The position numbers and the translations under genes were made by a program. Of a stretch of DNA of 64,000 nucleotides, positions 35,951 through 44,305 are shown piece by piece; the first letter of the stretch is position 1, and each line of letters starts with the position of its first letter. This DNA is from Lacticaseibacillus absianus (lineage in GTDB: Bacteria; Bacillota; Bacilli; Lactobacillales; Lactobacillaceae): NCBI RefSeq assembly GCF_013407595.1, contig NZ_JABEKX010000002.1, positions 124,001 to 188,000 of the forward strand, given 5' to 3'. A model generated the notes under the pieces. That model made no database searches and was not told the origin of the DNA. It worked only from the letters and a program-made list of their open reading frames with translations.

Positions 35951-35987
35951 AAAAAAGTTTCCCGTCAGTTGACGAGAAACTTTTTTT
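35951..35987. terminator. Bidirectional terminator
   Basis: AGTTTC...CGTC pairs with GACG...GAAACT with one mismatch; A run before and T run after. Serves both the gene at 33917 and the minus-strand gene whose stop it overlaps. Confidence 0.88.
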
Positions 35988-36285
35988 AACCCTGAAATAA
36001 CAAGTTGTTGGCGCCGGAGTAGCTCAGGTAATACAGGAACAGCAAGATGGCGTTGCCGATCAGCGAGAGCACGATCAGCGCGTACCGCAGGGTGAAGTTG
36101 TGCGTCCAGGTATCAAAATTGAACCACCCCAGCCGCTTGCCTTTGTAGCCGAACGTCATGATCAGCAGGATCAGCGCCAGGGCGCCTTGACCGATCAGTC
36201 CGAATAGGGTCGCCGGACCGCCAGTCGGTTGCAGTCGATACAGCCCGAAGGCCGCCGCGTCGAGTAGAAGCGCGAGTAATGGCAT
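35986..36285 (-). CDS. Small membrane protein, unknown
   Basis: 99 aa with three hydrophobic helices (MPLLALLLDAAAFGLY; TLFGLIGQGALALILLIMTF; TLRYALIVLSLIGNAILLFLYYL). No family recognised. ATG at 36285 is preferred because GAGGAG sits 8 bases upstream; the longer TTG start would cover it. The next gene upstream is another small membrane protein on the same strand. Confidence 0.7.
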   Translation of the reverse strand: MPLLALLLDAAAFGLYRLQPTGGPATLFGLIGQGALALILLIMTFGYKGKRLGWFNFDTWTHNFTLRYALIVLSLIGNAILLFLYYLSYSGANNLLFQG

Positions 36286-36329
36286 CGAATTCTCCTCTCT
36301 TGACAAGTGATGTCGTGATTATAGCACAG

Positions 36330-36521
36330 TCAGACGAAGAAGGCAGAGATGCCGACGACGAGAAACAGGATCCCGATCAGTAAGCCGAACCACAGCCCCA
36401 GTGGCATGAAGGCGTTCGTGGTGCGTACCTGGCCGCTCACGATGTGTCGGGTGCTACGGACGGCCATCCAGATCTGAAACCCAGCTAACAGACAAAACGC
36501 GCTACCGACTAGAATATTCAT
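36330..36521 (-). CDS. Small membrane protein, unknown
   Basis: 63 aa, two hydrophobic helices (ILVGSAFCLLAGFQIWMAV; LGLWFGLLIGILFLVVGISAFF) separated by a basic loop with HIVSGQVRTTNAF. No family recognised. ATG at 36521 follows GGAGGGG. Probably in one unit with the protein at 35986. Confidence 0.65.
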   Translation of the reverse strand: MNILVGSAFCLLAGFQIWMAVRSTRHIVSGQVRTTNAFMPLGLWFGLLIGILFLVVGISAFFV

Positions 36522-36654
36522 GATTGCTCCCCTCCATAGCTTCATCATAGCGGCTGCTAGCCCAGGAACATCCGCCTCAAGACTGATTTGACGATTGGGA
36601 CTGCCGTTTGATTGTGAAACTTGCTACAATATAGTCGACAAGGAGGTGCGTGAG

Positions 36655-37566
36655 ATGACAGCAGGCGTGACCGTCCCGGAGCCGACGGGGCATATCTGGC
36701 AGTGGGCACAGACGCCACCGGCGCGTAGCGTCCAGGTGACTGCGCAGCTTACGGCTTGCGACGTGCCGACCCCGATCGCCGGTGAGCTGAACCTCAAGGC
36801 CGTGGTCTCAGCGGCCGGCGCGCCGCGCATCGTCAATTATATGCGCTATGGGCTCTTCATCGACCGGCGCACGGCGACCGTGGCCGGGCAACCGCTGACC
36901 TTGACCGGTGAACAGGCGCTGATCGTCGTAATGAAGCACCCGAGTATCATGCTGCCGTCGATACTGGAGGAGACTTACGCCCGGTTGATCGAATTCGCTC
37001 CGCGTCAGTATGCTGCGCTGCTGTGCGTCAACGTCGTGCCGGTCGTCACCGGCAATGCGCGCTACCTGCGCGCTGGGGTGTTGCGCGATGAAGCAGCGGT
37101 GTACGGCCGGCAGAACTGGCAGCGGCGGCTGGTGGACGGTACGTTGACGCCGCTGACCCAGCGGCAGCTGAACGCCTATGATCGTGTCAACGCCGTGCGC
37201 GTCAACCGTACGGCGGGGGCACATCCGCTCCCGTCGATCAGTAACCTGGCGTTCATCGCGCACTTGCTGGCGACACATCCCGATGCCGACGTGCTGCTGG
37301 CGACCGGCAACCTGCGCGGCGCGGTTGCGGGTGCCGATCAGCAGATCGCCCAAGCGTACAGCCACCTGTTACAAGCACTGGCGCCGCTGGGGGCGGCTGG
37401 TCGCTTGCTGACCCTGGGAGTCACGGCGGACGGCCAGTTCGGCCGCAGTCCGCGGCCCCAGAATCCGCGTGATGATCTGCCGCGTCAAGCAGGCGCCTGG
37501 ACGCTACAGCCCGTTGCGGTGAGCACCTGTGGGCACCACCAATCGCTCACCCGTTCAACGAATTAA
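36655..37566 (+). CDS. DUF1643-like protein
   Basis: 303 aa, cytoplasmic. A central stretch VNYMRYGLFIDRRTATVAGQPLTLTGEQALIVVMKHPSIMLPSILEETYARLIEFAPRQYAALLCVNVVPVVT follows the layout of DUF1643, in which a VMLNPSTAD motif precedes an acidic/Arg segment and VVNLFP; here the key motif reads VVMKHPS, so it is divergent. A second segment DADVLLATGNLRG matches the later WG(N) part. ATG at 36655 follows AGGAGGTG; the earlier in-frame ATG lacks a ribosome site. Molecular role of the family is unknown. Confidence 0.55.
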   Translation: MTAGVTVPEPTGHIWQWAQTPPARSVQVTAQLTACDVPTPIAGELNLKAVVSAAGAPRIVNYMRYGLFIDRRTATVAGQPLTLTGEQALIVVMKHPSIMLPSILEETYARLIEFAPRQYAALLCVNVVPVVTGNARYLRAGVLRDEAAVYGRQNWQRRLVDGTLTPLTQRQLNAYDRVNAVRVNRTAGAHPLPSISNLAFIAHLLATHPDADVLLATGNLRGAVAGADQQIAQAYSHLLQALAPLGAAGRLLTLGVTADGQFGRSPRPQNPRDDLPRQAGAWTLQPVAVSTCGHHQSLTRSTN

Positions 37567-37663
37567 TTGTGCACACGCTATTGTTTTAGTCGGTGAAAAA
37601 GGGTAATCTATCTTATAAATAAAACTATTTTTGAGACAAAACGCATTCAAAGGGGAGGATGCT

Positions 37664-38725
37664 ATGAAACTCGCACGTTGGTTGACCGGCGCGGTGGCGA
37701 TTGTGGCGGCGACTATCCTGGTGGCCTGCCAGGACCGTTCAGCCCATGTTTCGGCGCTGAAGGACTTTACGACCAGCACCAGTGACCTGACCCACGCCGA
37801 TTTTTATCAAGCACCGGACAGTAACCTGGCGACCGCGTTGCTCAACCGCGCCGAACACGCGAAGACCCAACTGGATCGCGTGCAACAGACGCTGTCGGCT
37901 GACCAACAAGCTGAATACGCGGCGGCCAGTGACAAGCTGGACGCAGCCAAGCTACTGCTGGCTGCGGACACTGAGATCAAGCACGTCCTCGGCGATGACG
38001 CGGTGATCCAGGATGCGACCTACTCCGATCAGGCGCTGCGCACGACGCTGGCGAAGCTCAAGCGCAGCCAGCCGAAGTACGCCCAGACCCTGGCGCCGCG
38101 GGTCAAACTGATCGACGGCCAGGTCGCGGCGTTGCAGGCACTGCACGCCGCCAAGGCCGAACCGACCAACGCCGCCAAGCGCGCCAAGGCTGAAGCGGCG
38201 ATCCGCGCCGTGCAGACCCCGGGCTTCCAGGCCCTCTACCTGCCGCAAGTCGCAGCCCTCGCACCGCAGCGCCCGCAGACCGGGACCACCGGTGATGCTG
38301 CGGGCACGTCTGAGACATCAAGTGCGAGCACGTCGACTGCGACCAGTGAGGCGCCTGATACCGCGACGTCTGCCGCGTCGTCAGATCAGGCCCCGGCAGC
38401 TGACCAGCCGATGACCGCGCCTGTCAAGCCGGCCCCGGCGGCTGACGACACGACCAGTGCGCCGGACAGCGATGCGGCCGCGGATAAGCCTGACACGACC
38501 GAGCCGGCTGCAACGTCATCGTCCACGACGAAAGACCCTGCGTCCGCGAACGACCCGGTCAGTGAGGATCCGGTCGTCAACGGCCCTTATGACACGATGG
38601 ATGCGGCGATTGCCGCAATGAAGGCCGCGCAAGGCGATTCTGGCCGCCCAGCGACTGCCTACTCGTTCACCGCGCCGGATGGGTCGCTACACTACACCTG
38701 GAAGTGGCTCGATACCGATAACTGA
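37664..38725 (+). CDS. Lipoprotein with Thr/Asp/Ala-rich spacer, unknown
   Basis: 353 aa. Signal peptide MKLARWLTGAVAIVAATILVAC with lipid Cys at 22. Residues 30-200 are mostly helical with heptad-like Leu/Ala spacing (a coiled-coil-like LNRAEHAKTQLDRVQQTLSADQQAEY). Residues 205-300 are low-complexity Thr/Ser/Ala/Asp/Pro. The last 45 residues (VNGPYDTMDAAIAAMKAAQGDSGRPATAYSFTAPDGSLHYTWKWL) look like a small conserved domain. ATG at 37664 follows GGGGAGG. No function known; likely surface-exposed. Confidence 0.75.
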   Translation: MKLARWLTGAVAIVAATILVACQDRSAHVSALKDFTTSTSDLTHADFYQAPDSNLATALLNRAEHAKTQLDRVQQTLSADQQAEYAAASDKLDAAKLLLAADTEIKHVLGDDAVIQDATYSDQALRTTLAKLKRSQPKYAQTLAPRVKLIDGQVAALQALHAAKAEPTNAAKRAKAEAAIRAVQTPGFQALYLPQVAALAPQRPQTGTTGDAAGTSETSSASTSTATSEAPDTATSAASSDQAPAADQPMTAPVKPAPAADDTTSAPDSDAAADKPDTTEPAATSSSTTKDPASANDPVSEDPVVNGPYDTMDAAIAAMKAAQGDSGRPATAYSFTAPDGSLHYTWKWLDTDN

Positions 38726-38733
38726 GATGAATT

Positions 38734-38765
38734 GACGCCCGACGGCGAGTTGGGCGTCTTTTTTT
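38734..38765 (+). terminator. Terminator of the lipoprotein gene
   Basis: GACGCCC (38734-38740) pairs with GGGCGTC (38752-38758), followed by seven T. Confidence 0.88.
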
Positions 38766-38876
38766 GTACTGCTTACAGCCATAGGCACTGAGGATGACCG
38801 AGAGGAATCGCTGTGAGGCCCGGGACCAAGGCGCTTTGGTTGCAGTCAGATGCGTTGATATGATATACGAAAATAG

Positions 38877-38939
38877 TTATAAAAAATATCATTTTTAGAT
38901 GCTTATTGGTTGCGCACGGAAAACGCATCCCGTTATCAT
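38877..38939 (+). promoter_or_regulatory. Promoter of WxL gene 1, shared architecture with WxL gene 2
   Basis: TTATAAAAAATAT (38877-38889) acts like an UP element, then TTGCGC (38910-38915), 18-bp spacer, TATCAT (38934-38939). The same three elements occur upstream of the next gene at almost the same spacing. Confidence 0.7.
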
Positions 38940-38988
38940 TAACTTTGTTAGTTAATTGTTGCACAAAATTTTAGGAGGTTTTTTGTCT

Positions 38989-39600
38989 ATGAAGAAGGGT
39001 CTACTCGCATCACTTTTAGTTATCCCGACCGTTGCAATGAGCATGGGGACCGGGGTTGGCGTCTCGGCGGACGTTGAGACACCTGACCTCAAAGAAACTG
39101 CGCTTTCTAAGACTGAGATCAACGTAAATTCTGACTCGCTATCTCTGACAGAAGTGCCCACCTTTACATTTAGAGATGTGTCAGTTAAGGAATTGGTCAC
39201 CAATCTAACAACGGTTGTAAAACTGGCCGGTCAGGAAGACCAGATGGTTCGTGTGGAGGATTTCCGAGGTGATAGTCGAAGCTGGAAGCTGACTGCGGAT
39301 GTCAGTTCGATCGTTAACCGGGAAGGTCACCAGTTACACGGACAGATGAACCTTAAGCTTAAACGGGCTAATGCGACTGACGATTGGGGGGAAGGTCAAC
39401 TGACGGGTGGTGCAATCATCCCTATCGGCAGGGGGGTATCTGCAGACGTTCTTGACCCAGGCAAAAACGGGTTTTCTGGGGCGGGAAAAAATTACTATAC
39501 CGTTACTGAAACAACGTTAGATGTTGCTGGTCGTCGTGATATTCAGGCGGGTAAGTATTCGGGCCGGGTAACCTGGACGCTGTCCTCTGTGCCTTTCTAA
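38989..39600 (+). CDS. WxL-domain surface protein 1 (cluster A)
   Basis: Secreted protein bound non-covalently to peptidoglycan. 203 aa: signal peptide MKKGLLASLLVIPTVAMSMGTGVGVSA, then a WxL domain with both motifs, SRSWKLTADVSS at about 105 and VTWTLSSVPF at the C-terminus. ATG at 38989 follows AGGAGG. Codons and flanks are visibly richer in A and T than the rest of the window, unlike its paralogue at 39887. A terminator follows, so it is transcribed singly. May be a recent transfer or a relaxed copy. Confidence 0.9.
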   Translation: MKKGLLASLLVIPTVAMSMGTGVGVSADVETPDLKETALSKTEINVNSDSLSLTEVPTFTFRDVSVKELVTNLTTVVKLAGQEDQMVRVEDFRGDSRSWKLTADVSSIVNREGHQLHGQMNLKLKRANATDDWGEGQLTGGAIIPIGRGVSADVLDPGKNGFSGAGKNYYTVTETTLDVAGRRDIQAGKYSGRVTWTLSSVPF

Positions 39601-39630
39601 TTCGTTAATTTCATAGACTTGGAACTCTTT

Positions 39631-39659
39631 AACCAATGGCGTGAGGCCATTGGTTTTTT
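39631..39659 (+). terminator. Terminator after WxL gene 1
   Basis: AACCAATGGC (39631-39640) pairs with GCCATTGGTT (39646-39655), then T residues. Confidence 0.9.
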
Positions 39660-39774
39660 AATTGATTCACTAGGCTTTCTTTGCATAATTAACCGATTTA
39701 AATTATTTCAAAAACTAATATTCAGCATATGTATCACTTGCATTTGTTTAGATAAGTGTGTTATAGAAAATAAA

Positions 39775-39838
39775 TTATAAAAAATATTGGTTTTTTGATA
39801 CCTCCGAGTTGCGCCGCTGAAGATCATCTCGTTATGAT
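39775..39838 (+). promoter_or_regulatory. Promoter of WxL gene 2
   Basis: TTATAAAAAATAT (39775-39787), TTGCGC (39809-39814), 18-bp spacer, TATGAT (39833-39838); near copy of the promoter of WxL gene 1. Confidence 0.7.
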
Positions 39839-39886
39839 TATATTTGTAAGTTAGTTGTCACTCACAATCTTAGGAGGTTTTTGTTT

Positions 39887-40504
39887 ATGAAGAAGGGTTT
39901 AGTTGCCGCTCTGTTAGTTCTTCCTACCGTTGCGATGAGCATGGGTGCCGGTGTTGGGGTATCGGCAGACGAAGCTGACGCGCCAGCTCGTCCGATCGTT
40001 AAGCAGACGAATGCATCTGTTGAGATCAAAGGCGGCACGTTGCAATTAAAGGCTGTTCCGAATCTGAGCTTCAACAAGGTGACGGTCGAAGACATCTTGA
40101 CCTCACGCCAAGGTTACGTTGATTCTCGCCTGTCAGATAAGAGCCAAAAGACGATCGTACTGTCCGACTTCCGTGGCGATTCCAACGGCTGGGAACTGTC
40201 CGCCAAGTTGAGCGAGCTGACCAGCCGCAACCGCGGGAAGACAAATAAGCTGAACAAGGTTCAGATGATGCTGGCGTTGCGTCGTGATGGAAATAGCAGT
40301 ATGCCACTGCAGGCTGGGGCCCACACATGGCTGGATGCGGGCGGTGCGAGCCAGACGCTGCTTAACACCGATCACCGGCACCCAGGTGCAGGGGTCGGCC
40401 GATACACCCTGAACCCAGCGGACCTGCGCATTGAACGCCAACATGACGTTCAGGCCGGTACCTATACCGGGACCGTGACCTGGATGCTGGCGTCCACCCG
40501 CTGA
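39887..40504 (+). CDS. WxL-domain surface protein 2 (cluster A)
   Basis: Paralogue of the gene before it: same signal peptide (MKKGLVAALLVLPTVAMSMGAGVGVSA), 205 aa, DFRGDSNGWELSAKL for the first WxL motif and VTWMLASTR at the end. Host-like GC in its body, in contrast to gene 1. ATG at 39887 follows AGGAGG. Followed by a 12-bp terminator. Together with the small LPxTG protein and the DUF916 protein it would form a cell-wall complex, as proposed for Csc/Els-type clusters. Confidence 0.9.
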   Translation: MKKGLVAALLVLPTVAMSMGAGVGVSADEADAPARPIVKQTNASVEIKGGTLQLKAVPNLSFNKVTVEDILTSRQGYVDSRLSDKSQKTIVLSDFRGDSNGWELSAKLSELTSRNRGKTNKLNKVQMMLALRRDGNSSMPLQAGAHTWLDAGGASQTLLNTDHRHPGAGVGRYTLNPADLRIERQHDVQAGTYTGTVTWMLASTR

Positions 40505-40541
40505 TAATCTACCCTACAAATACAGTCACAGCCTTGACTGT

Positions 40542-40575
40542 GAGCCGGTGGCATGGTGCCACCGGCTCTTTATTT
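40542..40575 (+). terminator. Terminator after WxL gene 2
   Basis: GAGCCGGTGGCA (40542-40553) pairs with TGCCACCGGCTC (40557-40568), followed by a T-rich tract. Confidence 0.9.
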
Positions 40576-40597
40576 GAGAGACGAAGGAGGGAATGCA

Positions 40598-40858
40598 ATG
40601 CGATTGAAAATGCCCTTAGCCCTGTTCACGGTCATCGCTGCTGCGCTCATGCTAGTGGCCGGTCGACCAGTGTCAGCGGCGGAGCAGGTTACAACTAGCA
40701 ATGGCGTTGGGATCGTGATCACGAATAAGCGACCACCCAAAGAGAAGACGGCGCTACCGCTGTCAGGCGAGACGTCCAGCATTGGCGTTGCGGCAGCCGG
40801 AATCGCGCTCATCGGCCTAATTTCTGGTGTGTCACGTGCTAAAGGAAAGAAGGGATGA
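40598..40858 (+). CDS. Small LPxTG-type sortase-anchored protein (cluster A)
   Basis: 86 aa: signal peptide to about residue 29 (LALFTVIAAALMLVAGRPVSA), a short exposed segment, sorting motif LPLSGE at about 54, one membrane helix (SIGVAAAGIALIGLISGV) and the basic tail RAKGKKG. The motif differs from LPxTG in having Ser for Thr, as is common in WxL clusters. ATG at 40598 follows AAGGAGGG. The next WxL gene starts one base after its stop, so they are co-translated. Confidence 0.85.
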   Translation: MRLKMPLALFTVIAAALMLVAGRPVSAAEQVTTSNGVGIVITNKRPPKEKTALPLSGETSSIGVAAAGIALIGLISGVSRAKGKKG

Positions 40859-40859
40859 T

Positions 40860-42047
40860 ATGCGACACAACAAACTGATGTCCGTTGTGACCTTGGCGTG
40901 TGCGCTGGCCATCCCGCTGTCGGCCGTTCACACTGTTCTAGCCGTTGAAGCACCGGCCCCGGTGACGACTGAGGGCACTGATACCCCCGACGCCGCGCCG
41001 GTGGCTGATGCCGCCGCGGAGACGCCGGTGGGCGAAGCGGCCCCAGTGACCCCTGAAGAAACGCCAGAGGTGGCTGTTCCTGAAGGCGAGGCGGAGACGA
41101 TCGTGGTCGAAGCAGAAGACGAAGTGGTCGCAGAGACACCTGAGGCGCCGACGAGCCCAGTCGTGACGCTGCCAGCAGCAGTCGAGACCCCGTCTGTTGA
41201 GGCCGACAAGCCGCAGACCGATCACTGGGCCGCAAGCGTTGCAGCGACCGCTCACCACGGGACGATCGCACAGACGGGCGATCAGCTTAAGCCCAACGCG
41301 GTGGTTCGGGTGAACGATACCTTGGTCCTGCGCTACAAGATCGTCTATGAAGGCAAAGGTCAGTGGCGCGGGGTGAAGGCGGACTTCGCGGTGCCGAAGA
41401 ACTACCAACTGGCCAACGTCAATAACCGGATCACGTTGCGGATCGGTGGGCGAACGACCACGATCGAGAATCGTCAGACCAATACACTGACCAAGGTAGC
41501 AGTCGGTGACTTGGACGCGAAGAAGACCAAGTCGATCACCGTGGACGTGCCCGTGGTGGCCAAAGGCACGACTGCGAACCAGGCGGCAGCCACTGCCCGT
41601 TTCTATGGCGCGGCCCATGAGCGCAAGGCGACGCTAGCGTTGCCGAAGCCTAAGGCCCATGAGTACGCGCTGCAGGCAGCGCCAAACTTCACTTTCGGCA
41701 GTACGACGGTTGAAGCCATCGCAACGCGGCAGACCACGGTGTACGGGCGTGCGGATTCCGCGCTGACGGTGCTTAACACGGATAAGGCTAAGGTTGCGCG
41801 GGTGACCGCTCGACTGAGCAGTTTTGACCTCGGGGCCGGCTACCGGCCGGGTGGTGTGACCCTGAAGTTCAGAGCCGGGGGCCAGTGGGTCAGTCTGCAG
41901 GATAACAACACGACGACCACAGTGATGGCCGACATGAACGGTCACCAGCGTGTGACTGAAAGTCAGCTCGTGATCGATCAATTCGACCTTGTCAGTGCCG
42001 GTCAAAAATCGGCGACGATCACATGGGAGATGTCGAATACGCGCTAA
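40860..42047 (+). CDS. Long WxL-domain surface protein 3 (cluster A)
   Basis: 395 aa. Signal peptide to about 30, then an acidic Pro/Ala/Glu/Thr-rich stalk (to ~120), a beta-sandwich adhesin-like domain (LKPNAVVRVNDTLVLRYKIVYEGKGQWRGVKADFAVPKNYQL, ~135-255), and a C-terminal WxL-type domain. The second motif is intact (ATITWEMSNTR), but the first, expected as W-x-L, reads ARVTARLSSFDLG, so its Trp is missing. ATG at 40860 uses a weak AAGGGATG site and depends on coupling to the LPxTG gene. Confidence 0.82.
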   Translation: MRHNKLMSVVTLACALAIPLSAVHTVLAVEAPAPVTTEGTDTPDAAPVADAAAETPVGEAAPVTPEETPEVAVPEGEAETIVVEAEDEVVAETPEAPTSPVVTLPAAVETPSVEADKPQTDHWAASVAATAHHGTIAQTGDQLKPNAVVRVNDTLVLRYKIVYEGKGQWRGVKADFAVPKNYQLANVNNRITLRIGGRTTTIENRQTNTLTKVAVGDLDAKKTKSITVDVPVVAKGTTANQAAATARFYGAAHERKATLALPKPKAHEYALQAAPNFTFGSTTVEAIATRQTTVYGRADSALTVLNTDKAKVARVTARLSSFDLGAGYRPGGVTLKFRAGGQWVSLQDNNTTTTVMADMNGHQRVTESQLVIDQFDLVSAGQKSATITWEMSNTR

Positions 42048-42062
42048 ATCAAGCGAGTTGAA

Positions 42063-42085
42063 GGCGGGGATGACCCCGTCTTTTT
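42063..42085 (+). terminator. Terminator after WxL gene 3
   Basis: GGCGGGG (42063-42069) pairs with CCCCGTC (42074-42080) through one wobble; five T follow. Confidence 0.85.
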
Positions 42086-42107
42086 CTGTGTGCTTAAGGG
42101 TCGAAAG

Positions 42108-42135
42108 TTGCACCGACAAGGGCCACCTTTATACA
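42108..42135 (+). promoter_or_regulatory. Promoter of the DUF916 gene
   Basis: TTGCAC (42108-42113), 16-bp spacer, TATACA (42130-42135); the leader to 42196 is AT-rich. Confidence 0.55.
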
Positions 42136-42195
42136 ATTAAAATAGTTAATATAATTAATTTCTGTATACAGGCCAGAAGTCAGGAGATGTCATCT

Positions 42196-43239
42196 ATGAA
42201 AATACTGCGATTCGTGCTGGGGTTTCTCGCGTTGATGCTGGGGCTCAGCTTGACCCATCATCAGTTGGTCCGGGCGGAGGGGGCTGGCTTCTCGGTTGCC
42301 CCGCTGATCGGGTCGGATCAGCTCAACACGGTGACCGATTACTTCAACCTGGTCGCGACGCCGGGCCGCGCGCGTGATCTGCAGGTGCAGATCGACAACA
42401 CCAGTGACCAGGCCAAGACATTCACAGTCACTCTGACGAATGCCGCCAGCCAGGCGAACGGGGAGATCGGCTACGAGCCGGGCACTAAGTTGGACGCCTC
42501 GCTGAAGCAGCCGCTGAGCAGCCTCAGCAGCAAGCCGGAGCAAGAGGTCAAGGTCCCGGCAGGGCAGAGTCAGATCGTGACGATCCCGCTGCAGATCCCA
42601 GCCGGTGGCTTCACCGGGGTCAAACTCGGCGGGATCTACGTCCTCGATCAGTCGGTCAGTGCGGCAGAATCTGGTGACAGCGGGATCAGCCTGAATAACC
42701 AGTTCGCCATGATCATCGGGGTGCAGCTGCAGACGGATGAGAACGCAGTCGTGACGACCAAGCCGGATCTGAGGCTCGGACAGGTCTCCGCCGGGACGAT
42801 CGACAGCAGTGGTGGGGTGATCGTGAACCTGCGCAACGTGGCGCCGATCTTCGTGGACGGGATGACGGCGACGGTCAAGGTGACACGCAAAGGTGACGAG
42901 AAGCCGACGCTTACACGAACGGTCAAGGATTGGTCGATGGCGCCGAACTCGTCCTTGCCACTGACAGTGAACACGACCAAGGAACTCAAAGCGGAGGACT
43001 ACGACGTGACGGTGGTCGCCAAGGCCGGCGGCAAGACCTGGAACTTCACGGAGTCGTTCTCGATCAAAGCGAAGGAAGCCGCGAAGGTCAACAAGGCACT
43101 CGGCCTGACCCCGACGCCTGCACCACCGTCGACATGGATCTGGTATCTGGTCGGCGGGCTGGGTGCTGTGATCGTCCTGCTGGTCGGCGGGATGATCTGG
43201 TGGTGGCGGCGGAACCGGACACCGGCCGCGACGGCGTGA
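42196..43239 (+). CDS. DUF916/DUF3324 WxL-interacting surface protein (cluster A)
   Basis: Cell-surface partner of WxL proteins. 347 aa: signal peptide to about 28, DUF916 domain (FSVAPLIGSDQLNTVTDYFNLVATPGRARDLQVQIDNTSDQAKTFTV..., with IGYEPG), DUF3324 domain (about 155-300), then one membrane helix (WIWYLVGGLGAVIVLLVGGMIWWW) and a basic tail. The proposed role is to hold WxL proteins on peptidoglycan. ATG at 42196 chosen for its 8-base distance from AGGAG; the ATG at 42187 is too close. Confidence 0.92.
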   Translation: MKILRFVLGFLALMLGLSLTHHQLVRAEGAGFSVAPLIGSDQLNTVTDYFNLVATPGRARDLQVQIDNTSDQAKTFTVTLTNAASQANGEIGYEPGTKLDASLKQPLSSLSSKPEQEVKVPAGQSQIVTIPLQIPAGGFTGVKLGGIYVLDQSVSAAESGDSGISLNNQFAMIIGVQLQTDENAVVTTKPDLRLGQVSAGTIDSSGGVIVNLRNVAPIFVDGMTATVKVTRKGDEKPTLTRTVKDWSMAPNSSLPLTVNTTKELKAEDYDVTVVAKAGGKTWNFTESFSIKAKEAAKVNKALGLTPTPAPPSTWIWYLVGGLGAVIVLLVGGMIWWWRRNRTPAATA

Positions 43240-43253
43240 GTGACGTATGACCC

Positions 43254-43285
43254 AAGGCCCGATCGATCGCCGATCGGGCCTTTGC
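43254..43285 (+). terminator. Hairpin after cluster A
   Basis: AAGGCCCGATCG (43254-43265) pairs with CGATCGGGCCTT (43271-43282); only three T follow, so a moderate terminator. Confidence 0.75.
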
Positions 43286-43383
43286 GTTACTGGGGGTGAA
43301 ATCGGCCAGTGGTCTAGACTTTCGCCCACCAAATGCGGTACAACTAACTGTAAGACAATTTACAGGAGGATATCAATTTTCTC

Positions 43384-44280
43384 ATGACTAAAACCCTGAT
43401 CTTCGGCACGGCACTGGTCGACGCCCTGATGAACGTGCCAAGCGTTCCGGGCAGCGGCGGCAATTCGCTGGGCGATTTTCTCGAGTACCAAGTCGGTGGC
43501 TGCGCGATCAACGCCTATTGCGGTATGCGCTACGCTGGGGCGCAGGCGGACTTGTTCGTGCCGGTCGGCCACGGGGCGAACGCGGATCGGATCGCGGCAC
43601 ACATCCGCAAGATCGGTGAGACGCCGCGTGTGATCCCGGGGACGGCCGATAACGGTTGGACGGTCGCGATGATCGAGCCGAACGGTGAGCGGACGTTCAT
43701 CGTGCTGCCGGGGATGGAGCAGCTGATGCGCGCCGATTGGATGACGCATCTGGATTTTAGCAGCTACGACCTGCTCTACCTCAGCGGCTTCCAGCTGTCT
43801 AACCCGCTAGTCGCGCAGGACGTCTTGACGGTGTACGACCGGCGTCGGCCTGGCGCCACGGTCCTGTTCGACGTTGCGGCGCGGATCGAGACGGTCGACC
43901 AGGAGATCCTGATGGCGCTCTTGAAGTCGGGCGTGATGGTGCACTGTAACGAGGTCGAGTTGCCGCAGGTCGCACGTGGTGAGACCTTTGCCGAACGGGT
44001 GGCTTACCTGCACGCGTTGACCCACCAGCCGGTGGTCGTCACGCTTGGGGCACGCGGCACGTACTACTACGCCAGCGAGGCCGACCAGGGCATCGTCCCT
44101 GGCGAAGCCGTCAAGGTCGTCAACACGGTCGGTGCCGGTGATTCACACTGCGGGGGGATGCTGGCCGGACTCAGCAAGGGCCTGTCGCTGCGCGATTCGA
44201 TCAGCCTGGCGAACCACTTGGCGGCGAAGGTCTGCATGATGCAGGCGAACATGCTCCCGATCTCTGCGGGCCGGCGTTAG
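43384..44280 (+). CDS. PfkB-family carbohydrate kinase
   Basis: Ribokinase-fold sugar or nucleoside kinase, 298 aa. Marks: N-terminal LIFGTALVDALMNV, di-Gly switch QVGGCAINA, and the signature VNTVGAGDSHCGGMLAGL with the catalytic Asp of GAGD. ATG at 43384 lies 14 bases after AGGAGG, wider than normal, so initiation may be weak. Monocistronic; substrate cannot be told (adenosine, ribose and other sugars are possible). Confidence 0.85.
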   Translation: MTKTLIFGTALVDALMNVPSVPGSGGNSLGDFLEYQVGGCAINAYCGMRYAGAQADLFVPVGHGANADRIAAHIRKIGETPRVIPGTADNGWTVAMIEPNGERTFIVLPGMEQLMRADWMTHLDFSSYDLLYLSGFQLSNPLVAQDVLTVYDRRRPGATVLFDVAARIETVDQEILMALLKSGVMVHCNEVELPQVARGETFAERVAYLHALTHQPVVVTLGARGTYYYASEADQGIVPGEAVKVVNTVGAGDSHCGGMLAGLSKGLSLRDSISLANHLAAKVCMMQANMLPISAGRR

Positions 44281-44305
44281 GCGGGTCGTACGCGTAAGCT
44301 CAATT

